64,000 bases of DNA, from contig QKMZ01000002.1 in NCBI GenBank assembly GCA_003242885.1, positions 310,001 to 374,000 of the forward strand, written 5' to 3'. Shown in pieces: positions 58,660 to 64,000 of the stretch (its first letter is position 1; each line of letters begins with the position of its first letter). The notes beneath the pieces were generated by a model. That model saw only the letters and a program-made list of their open reading frames with translations. It had not been told where the DNA came from and did no database searches. Source of the DNA: Candidatus Melainabacteria bacterium (GTDB lineage: Bacteria; Cyanobacteriota; Vampirovibrionia; Obscuribacterales; Obscuribacteraceae). Position numbers and translations under genes: made by a program.

Positions 58660-60020
58660 AACAGAATAATGTCAATGCCACCATGTTAAAAGCGTTGCTC
58701 TTCAAAGAATTACGAGAGCTGGCAGCAACAAGATCGTTTTGGGCAATGCTTCTTGTGTTGTGCCCTCTCGTTGGCTTCAGCTTTATGGAGGCGGTCCTTC
58801 TTTATGGTCATGCCGGTGAATCGATTTTAGGCGATGACATATTGATGGCGCGGTTAAGTCCATTGGAAGGCATAGTGGTGCCGACCTTCAGTGCATTGTA
58901 TTTGAGTGAAGTGTTTCTCTTTCCTTTTGTGATAATTCGCATACTCGGCGTCGAGAAGCAATTTGGGTCTATGAAACTGCTCCTTCAGATTTGCCCACGC
59001 ATCGGTATTGTTCTCTTGGTCAAGGGTGCGGTTGCAATGATCGCGTTTTTCTTGTCCCTGATTCCGGCTTTGTGCGCGCTTTTGATCTGGCACCTTTTGG
59101 GGGGATATCTATATCTTCCGGAAGTTGCTAATCTGCTTTTAGGACATGTTCTATTTGCGCTGTTTGTTATTGCAATTGCATTCTTTGCTGTTTCGGTCAC
59201 CGACTCTCCACAGACAGCAGCCATTGTCACTCTTTCATTTACGATTTCTTCCTGGGTATTGGAGTTTGCTGGACAAAATCAAAGTAGTCTCAACGGAATT
59301 AGTTGGCTATCTGTAACAAAGCATCTGCGCCTTTTTGAAACTGGCCTCTTTAGCTTGCAAACAGTATTTGGATTTTTGCTCGCGTCAGTGTTTTTCACGC
59401 AGCTTTCTGCAATCTGGCTGAAAACCCACAACGACAATTTTTCCAAGTTTAAGAAGTCTGGCCTCACCTTTCCAATTTTTTCAATTGCAGCACTTCTGGT
59501 CTCCCAGGTTTTTTACTTCAAAGACTTCAGTGAAAATCGGATCAACTCTTTTAATCCAAAGAATGAGGCAGAGCTGAGAAAAATTACAAAACCACTGAAG
59601 ATCACTATTCACCTGGGCCCTGATGATTCATTATCCGTCGACTTTGAACAGAATTTTTTGAGCAAACTGAGGCGCGTTGTGAAGGACGTGACCGTTATTT
59701 ACGTCCCTCCTAAGGAGGCAGGAGCAGGTGGGCAAGAGGATCCAAAATTTGGTCAGATTCTCTATGATTACAATGGAATACAGCTTCAAAGTCACGACGT
59801 TGGAGCCCCCCGTGCTCTTGAAACTCTGCATGTTCTGACGGGTGTTAGTTTAGAAGGAGAAGTCGCCTCACCTTATCCAGGTCATCCATTGAAGACTGAG
59901 ACTGGAATTTGTCATTTCGTTTTTTATGTTTTCTTGCCTGCAGTCATTCTTCTTTCTTGGTTAACCTCTCAGCGGTTGATGCGCAAATCAAAAGGCGTTG
60001 TAATCTTTGCAAAAGAATAA
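58656..60020 (+). CDS. ABC-2 permease with GldG-like extracytoplasmic domain
   Basis: A 454-residue partner of the preceding ATPase. Six transmembrane helices lie within residues 25-290, then a soluble domain at about 300-425 starting near LKITIHLGPDDSLSVDFEQN. It includes FLSKLRRVVKDVTVIYVPP and a tyrosine-rich ILYDYNG strand, a pattern like the GldG/ABC auxiliary domain of gliding-type exporters. A final helix follows near 425-445. Such domains probably contact a periplasmic substrate. The 3' end overlaps the next gene by 14 bp. Start GTG 58656 or ATG 58683. Confidence 0.72.
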   Translation: MKQNNVNATMLKALLFKELRELAATRSFWAMLLVLCPLVGFSFMEAVLLYGHAGESILGDDILMARLSPLEGIVVPTFSALYLSEVFLFPFVIIRILGVEKQFGSMKLLLQICPRIGIVLLVKGAVAMIAFFLSLIPALCALLIWHLLGGYLYLPEVANLLLGHVLFALFVIAIAFFAVSVTDSPQTAAIVTLSFTISSWVLEFAGQNQSSLNGISWLSVTKHLRLFETGLFSLQTVFGFLLASVFFTQLSAIWLKTHNDNFSKFKKSGLTFPIFSIAALLVSQVFYFKDFSENRINSFNPKNEAELRKITKPLKITIHLGPDDSLSVDFEQNFLSKLRRVVKDVTVIYVPPKEAGAGGQEDPKFGQILYDYNGIQLQSHDVGAPRALETLHVLTGVSLEGEVASPYPGHPLKTETGICHFVFYVFLPAVILLSWLTSQRLMRKSKGVVIFAKE

Positions 60021-60771
60021 ACTAAGAATTTGTATGATCTTGTTGATGAGCATCGGGCTAGCACCGCGCATGGTGCAGCAAGGCGAATCTGCATTTACTT
60101 CAATTTTTCAACCGTGCTTCGCAGCCCGTCCGCAGTTTAGCGAGAATTTTGACAAGGAAAAGCTCGGACAAGAGCCGAGAGACTTTGCTTCTCTAGTAGG
60201 CAGCTGGTATGTCAGCGAAGACAATGGCAACAAAGTCTACGCTGTCGATGGCAAGAAATGGTCCAAAGGTAAGGTGGCCGTAGGTGTTGCTGACAAATCT
60301 CGTGCCCTCTATGGAAATCGTTATGCGGAATTTCTCGACCGAGTGCAAGCGTTTGCCTATTTCCCTTTGACGGTCTACAAGCCTGTTGAAAATTTCAAGA
60401 ATGGAGTGATTAGTTTTCGGTTTAAGGGCGTTGCCGGAAGAATAGACCAATGTGCAGGTATCGCTTTTAACATCAAACCCAATGGGGACTACTTGATATT
60501 TAGAGCGAACTGCCTGGAAAACAACATAGTCCTTTGGAAATACGAGAAGGGAAAGCGCAGCGCAATTAAATGGGTTCAGAAGATCGTCACGCCCCCTGGC
60601 CACTGGATGACCTTAGCCATGGGCGTTCGTGGTCGCAAAATCGAAGGAATGCTCGACGGACGACCCGTTTTTTCATACGAGCATACTGAACCGATTGATG
60701 GAAAAGTTGGACTTTGGTCGAAGGCTGATAGCGTCGTTTACTTCGATGATTTTGTGGTGAAACCTGAATGA
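60007..60771 (+). CDS. Secreted LamG/DUF1080-like (concanavalin-type) protein
   Basis: A 254-residue protein with an N-terminal signal or anchor (residues 8-20) and a beta-sandwich domain. DFASLVGSWYVSEDNG, GVISFRFKGVAGRIDQCAGI, GDYLIFRANCLENNIVLWKY and the C-terminal GKVGLWSKADSVVYFDDFVV form the repeated strand pattern of DUF1080/LamG proteins, which bind or cleave carbohydrate. No catalytic residue can be named. Start is TTG 60007 or ATG 60034. Its stop overlaps the lipoprotein gene, placing it inside the ABC operon. Confidence 0.72.
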   Translation: MQKNKLRICMILLMSIGLAPRMVQQGESAFTSIFQPCFAARPQFSENFDKEKLGQEPRDFASLVGSWYVSEDNGNKVYAVDGKKWSKGKVAVGVADKSRALYGNRYAEFLDRVQAFAYFPLTVYKPVENFKNGVISFRFKGVAGRIDQCAGIAFNIKPNGDYLIFRANCLENNIVLWKYEKGKRSAIKWVQKIVTPPGHWMTLAMGVRGRKIEGMLDGRPVFSYEHTEPIDGKVGLWSKADSVVYFDDFVVKPE

Positions 60772-61502
60772 GAGATTTTGTTTACCCTCCTGCGCCTCGA
60801 TGTGGCACGATTTTCTTCGGTTGCGCGGTTCTGCTGTTAAGTTCTTGCTCAGAACCAAATGCAAAACAAAAGTCGACCGTGAGTGTACTTGTAGAGGAGC
60901 CCGTGGTTCAGACGATAAAGGTAAAGGCACAGGATAGCTCGAAAACTGGTATCACAGACCATAATGATGCGCGAACTGACTGGATGTTCAGCATTAAGCC
61001 AGAACTAGATTTTGCCATTAAGGAGGAAAAGAAAGCAGAAGATGGTTACCACATATGGATCACTCTCAATGGTGTGAGATTGAAATTGTCCTTGCCAATC
61101 AAGACTTATGCATCAGATAAAGCAACAAAGGAAGTTTTGGATCATGAGCGTGGACATGTGGAGATCTGCAAAAGGATATATGAGAATGCCCGTGAATTTG
61201 GATCCAAGGCTGCAAACGGACAAATTGGAAAAACGTTTGAAGGATTTGGTGCCGACCGAAAGCTTGCGTTAAGCAATGCAATTCAAGTTGCCGCACAAGA
61301 AGTGACATCGCCATATCGAGCAGATACTTCGCAGCGTGCGGATGAAGTGTCTTCTAACTATGATTTGCTTTGTGAAAGCGAGGATCGAAGCGGTCAAGTA
61401 GATAAGACAGTTCAAGAAGCTTTTGCTGCGACTCAGGAGAAATCTGATGGTGTGCAGCGGTCTTCCGGTGATAGTCAACTGTCAGCCACGCCAAAAAAAT
61501 AG
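60768..61502 (+). CDS. Lipoprotein with HExxH motif (DUF922-like metalloprotease)
   Basis: A 244-residue protein with lipobox LLSSC (Cys about 27) and a central DHERGHVEICKRIYE segment containing HERGH, the zinc-metalloprotease HExxH motif, preceded by a beta-rich stretch. Spacing and the following helix fit the DUF922 family of putative Zn-dependent proteases. The last 80 residues are polar and disordered-looking. The ATG overlaps the preceding stop (ATGA). Last gene of the ABC operon. Substrate unknown; the third zinc ligand is not identified. Confidence 0.72.
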   Translation: MRDFVYPPAPRCGTIFFGCAVLLLSSCSEPNAKQKSTVSVLVEEPVVQTIKVKAQDSSKTGITDHNDARTDWMFSIKPELDFAIKEEKKAEDGYHIWITLNGVRLKLSLPIKTYASDKATKEVLDHERGHVEICKRIYENAREFGSKAANGQIGKTFEGFGADRKLALSNAIQVAAQEVTSPYRADTSQRADEVSSNYDLLCESEDRSGQVDKTVQEAFAATQEKSDGVQRSSGDSQLSATPKK

Positions 61503-61565
61503 CTCAAAGGTTATTTCGATAGTGCGGCCATATTCATCTTAGCCGCGCATCTCGTGTAAACAGCA

Positions 61566-61591
61566 AAAGAGCCAGGTACGCCTGGCTCTTT
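61566..61591. terminator. Symmetric terminator between convergent genes
   Basis: AAAGAGCCAGG pairs perfectly with CCTGGCTCTTT around a TACG loop, with A-rich sequence before it and T after it. It lies 64 bp beyond the lipoprotein stop and 51 bp from the convergent TadG-like stop, so it can serve both strands. Confidence 0.88.
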
Positions 61592-61641
61592 AACCGTCCC
61601 GAGTTAGGGGATCATCGTTGTGCGTTTGGTGAGTTAAATCC

Positions 61642-63564
61642 TTATTTCTTGAAGTGTCCTTCGGTTAGCCCTGCAGAACCCCAGCTCCAGCCACCGCCTG
61701 CGGTGGTGATTTCCTCTACTCTGAAGCGGATATTGACTGCTACTCCATTTTGCAAGTACTGAGGTGGCATTGTTCCACCAGTTGGTGCAGGGAAGTTCAG
61801 TCCAATTACTCCAGGTTCTGCGAAATCATCCAAATTGTGAACAGGAAGTGACGTCGTTGCTGTTCCGCCGCCGTTTTTGTGGTTAGCGCCGGTTCCCATC
61901 GCACCGAAATCTCCGAGTTTGGCAGTTCCGGAATTGCCATTCATAGCAATCGCAGAGTCGGGCAGTGCTGAAGGTAAGCAGGCGATCCATTTGTCAGCTG
62001 GATTGCATGCAATGTAAGTACCGTTAACTGGAATTGGTTGACCAGCGTGTTGACCACCAAGAACGTCGCCCCAGTCGCGGACTTGATCTTTCATGTAAAG
62101 CGCCCAAGGAGATTTTTTGTTGCCGCTGGTGGCATCGATTTCGTCCAGAGCATCTCCGCAATCCATGTAGAGTTGGTTTTCAGACAGCGCCAAGTATGGT
62201 TCTTTCTGTGCTCCGGTGGTATTGCATAAAATCATGCCGTTCTGATCGATCACGAATTTGTACAGCGTATTCTTGTTGAATTTTCCTCCCGGAAGTCCGG
62301 AGCCATTAACGAATGCGACTACGGAGTCTATGTTCACGTTGTTTCCACCGCGTCTGACCCAGTCATATATTGCGCCGGCAATTGCATTTGCAGGAGGCAA
62401 ACTGGACGAACCTAGGCCGCTGTCACTTGCCAAGGTTCCTGTGCCTGGTCCGTTGTAGTCTCCACCTTGTGCAGACACGATGCTTGCTGGGTTGATGTTA
62501 TTCAACATTTGCGTTTGCATCAGCAAATCATTGATTTGAGCTATTACTCCAGGCCAGTTGTTGTCCGGTCCGTCAACGGTGAGAAGACCGGGTGCTGGTC
62601 GTGGATCTGGAACGCAAGCAGGTTGTGCGCATGAAAGGATGTGAACTATACCTTTTGGTTTTGCTGTGTTGCCGTTCTCAAATAGTTTTTGATCTGCTTC
62701 CGCCATTACGATGGATGGGATCGCGTATGGGAGAGGCAAAGTAGCTTTGAATTTCTTCGCATCAACCAATTTGATTGATGTACCAGCTCCGGTGAAGACG
62801 AAGTTTTTGCCGTTGTATGGATAGTTTACATATGAGAGATACTTGCCGTTCTGAGTGGCTGCTCCACCCAAAGAGGCCTTTGATTGCGGTTGGGGAACTT
62901 TTACTGTGGTTTCGGATCCTCCGTCCAGGCAACCGAGAGTCAATTTAAGTGAGCCATTTACGTAGGCTGAGTTGGATTGTCTAATGTCGTTTTGCTTGTA
63001 AGCGGTCTCAGCGCTCTGATAAGGCTCTACTTTATTACCTTGTAAGTCTTTGGCATCCGGATTTCCGCCCGGAAGCAACGAGCTTTGCAGCAAAGCTGTC
63101 AGATTGTTTTTGGAATTCATAGCTGCATTGAAGTCTTGGTCAGCCAAATACTTCCACGTACTCATCGACGTCGGGTTGCCGCAAACCGCTGACACTTGAT
63201 CACCAAGGATCATATCCAAGCGAATCGTAGCCAGGATCGTATTGATGCTATAGACCGGCTGAAAATTACCATCTGGCGCTTGTGTCATTTTGCCAGTCGG
63301 ACCATAGTCCGATAGGCTGACCCATCCAAAATGGTTGTCCTTCATGACGATACGACCGAGATCTTTGGCCGCTGCAAGAGATGCAGCTTCGATGGCAGTT
63401 TTCTGTTCCTGGTTGCCGCCCAAGAGCCTTGTGTAGGCTAGAGCGAACAGGAGCAGTGCCAACAGCAAGCCGCCACAGATCGCGCCGACTAGCGCAATCA
63501 TGTTGCCGCGTTGCTGCCTGCCTTGCGGCACAACTGGCAATTGGCCCCTCTTAGTTTTTCGCAT
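61642..63564 (-). CDS. TadG-like large exported protein
   Basis: A 640-residue protein with a positively charged N-terminus, a hydrophobic segment at 20-42 (GNMIALVGAICGGLLLALLL) and then QEQKTAIEAASLAAAKDLGR. This RG-N-x-hydrophobic-AA-AA pattern marks the TadE/TadG pseudopilin-like group used by tight-adherence secretion. The remaining 580 residues are polar, glycine and asparagine rich, with many cysteines in the extracellular part, and end near WSWGSAGLTEG. AGGTGAT seven bases before the ATG supports the start. No tad genes are in the window. Possibly a surface or pilus-linked protein. Confidence 0.65.
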   Translation of the reverse strand: MRKTKRGQLPVVPQGRQQRGNMIALVGAICGGLLLALLLFALAYTRLLGGNQEQKTAIEAASLAAAKDLGRIVMKDNHFGWVSLSDYGPTGKMTQAPDGNFQPVYSINTILATIRLDMILGDQVSAVCGNPTSMSTWKYLADQDFNAAMNSKNNLTALLQSSLLPGGNPDAKDLQGNKVEPYQSAETAYKQNDIRQSNSAYVNGSLKLTLGCLDGGSETTVKVPQPQSKASLGGAATQNGKYLSYVNYPYNGKNFVFTGAGTSIKLVDAKKFKATLPLPYAIPSIVMAEADQKLFENGNTAKPKGIVHILSCAQPACVPDPRPAPGLLTVDGPDNNWPGVIAQINDLLMQTQMLNNINPASIVSAQGGDYNGPGTGTLASDSGLGSSSLPPANAIAGAIYDWVRRGGNNVNIDSVVAFVNGSGLPGGKFNKNTLYKFVIDQNGMILCNTTGAQKEPYLALSENQLYMDCGDALDEIDATSGNKKSPWALYMKDQVRDWGDVLGGQHAGQPIPVNGTYIACNPADKWIACLPSALPDSAIAMNGNSGTAKLGDFGAMGTGANHKNGGGTATTSLPVHNLDDFAEPGVIGLNFPAPTGGTMPPQYLQNGVAVNIRFRVEEITTAGGGWSWGSAGLTEGHFKK

Positions 63565-64000
63565 TTGTCATCACCTGTTGAGTTCGATTGGTGAAAAGTA
63601 GGTCCGAGTAATAAGGCTGGAAAGCTTATTGATAAGGCATCAACCTGGCATGAATTGGCCTGACTTCCGCCGCATGCTACAAGCTTAACTTTCGCTCAGG
63701 CGTGCTGTCAAGAATCCCCCGCGCGGGGGAGAGCCCCGCGTAGATAGGGTTTTGGGGTTTTGAGATAGCCCCAAAAATAGACTTTGTTGACAAATTTTGG
63801 CTTTGCGACTGCGTCTTGATAAATTTATGCATGAATCGCAAATGGAGAAACCCCGTTTGGGGGATGGATTCGAAACCTTTTTAAACAGCTCGCGTGCACT
63901 CGGACGTTTCTTTTAAAACTGCCAAATTGCGAAATCAAATGCCCAATTTCATCAAATACAGAGAACACTAACTTCAAAAATTGATGGAACGCCGGCGATT
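63565..64000. promoter_or_regulatory. 436-bp hairpin-rich region upstream of the TadG-like gene
   Basis: No convincing gene. It contains overlapping inverted repeats at 63716-63776 (listed separately) and a small CCCC-GTTT-GGGG hairpin near 63853-63864. A TTGACA occurs at 63787-63792 on the plus strand without a good -10 at 17 bp. A 17-codon frame near 63831 looks like chance. Confidence 0.4.
63716..63776. other. Cluster of alternative hairpins
   Basis: CCCCCGCGCGGGGG (63716-63729) is a perfect 14-bp palindrome. It shares bases with a second stem, CGCGGGG (63722-63728) pairing with CCCCGCG (63734-63740), so only one can form at a time. A third, TTTTGGGG/CCCCAAAA with an 11-base loop, lies at 63750-63776. 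This arrangement resembles attenuation-type switches but could be terminators of an upstream gene outside the window. Confidence 0.45.

Noticed and set aside
60193..60603. Minus-strand frame opposite the LamG-like gene
   Set aside because: Overlaps a well-supported plus-strand gene; no independent domain or start signal.
63831..63884. 17-codon mini-frame near the right edge
   Set aside because: No ribosome site, too short and in a hairpin-rich noncoding region.
1..64000. CRISPR arrays, tRNA/rRNA genes, insertion sequences, att sites
   Set aside because: Looked for; no regular spaced repeats, tRNA-like cloverleaf, transposase or integrase frames were seen.

Overview
The window is a roughly 50% GC bacterial chromosome segment. 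About two thirds of it (762-52842) is a surface-glycan biosynthesis and export region, and the rest is ordinary chromosome. The cell is probably diderm: it has lipoprotein signals, a Wzm/Wzt-type exporter and an MBOAT acyltransferase. A small acetyltransferase at 55532 resembles the cyanobacterial/plastid Ycf52-like GNAT group, and nothing photosynthetic is visible. My best inference is a non-photosynthetic relative of cyanobacteria (Vampirovibrionia/Melainabacteria, perhaps Obscuribacter-like), but this rests on few markers. I saw no tRNA, rRNA, CRISPR array, insertion sequence or phage gene.

Layout. 1-647: 3' end of carB. 762-4869: carbamoyltransferase, an SxtJ/SxtK-like fused membrane protein and an SGNH hydrolase in one operon. 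4902-11646 (minus): flavoprotein-like oxidoreductase, polyprenyl-phosphate sugar transferase-like GT2, a sugar epimerase and two GT4 glycosyltransferases. 11957-27268: galE, several very large polytopic GT-C/YfhO-like proteins, a second SGNH hydrolase, a second DPM-like GT2, a CDP-glucose synthesis pair (cytidylyltransferase and 4,6-dehydratase) and another GT4. 27366-33841: a lipoprotein of an unfamiliar family, PAPS synthesis (cysD, cysNC), a GT-C protein and a GT2. 33860-48148: MBOAT acyltransferase, GT-C proteins, a GT4 lacking its donor-binding half, the lipoprotein paralogue, the ABC exporter pair, a further GT4 and a DUF4915/TIGR03032-like protein. 48338-49633: sbcD. 49857-52842: a three-gene operon of GT2-like protein without DxD, TIGR03032-like protein and sulfotransferase.

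From 52850 the content becomes ordinary: a CDF metal transporter, rlmD, a GNAT and rplI with a clear terminator. Then comes an envelope-related operon (secreted protein, ABC ATPase, permease with a GldG-like domain, secreted LamG/DUF1080-like protein, HExxH lipoprotein). A TadG-like protein follows on the minus strand, with a hairpin-rich upstream region.

How the genes may work together (inference): the two DPM-like GT2 enzymes would load polyprenyl phosphate with sugar, and the many GT-C proteins would use such donors on the outer face of the membrane. GalE, RfbF and RfbG supply UDP- and CDP-sugars, and the GT4/GT2 enzymes build the chain in the cytoplasm for Wzm/Wzt export. Carbamoyl, acyl (MBOAT with SGNH partners) and sulfate groups (CysD/CysNC with the sulfotransferase) decorate the product. 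Frequent strand switches and many paralogous pairs suggest assembly by duplication and rearrangement rather than one long operon.
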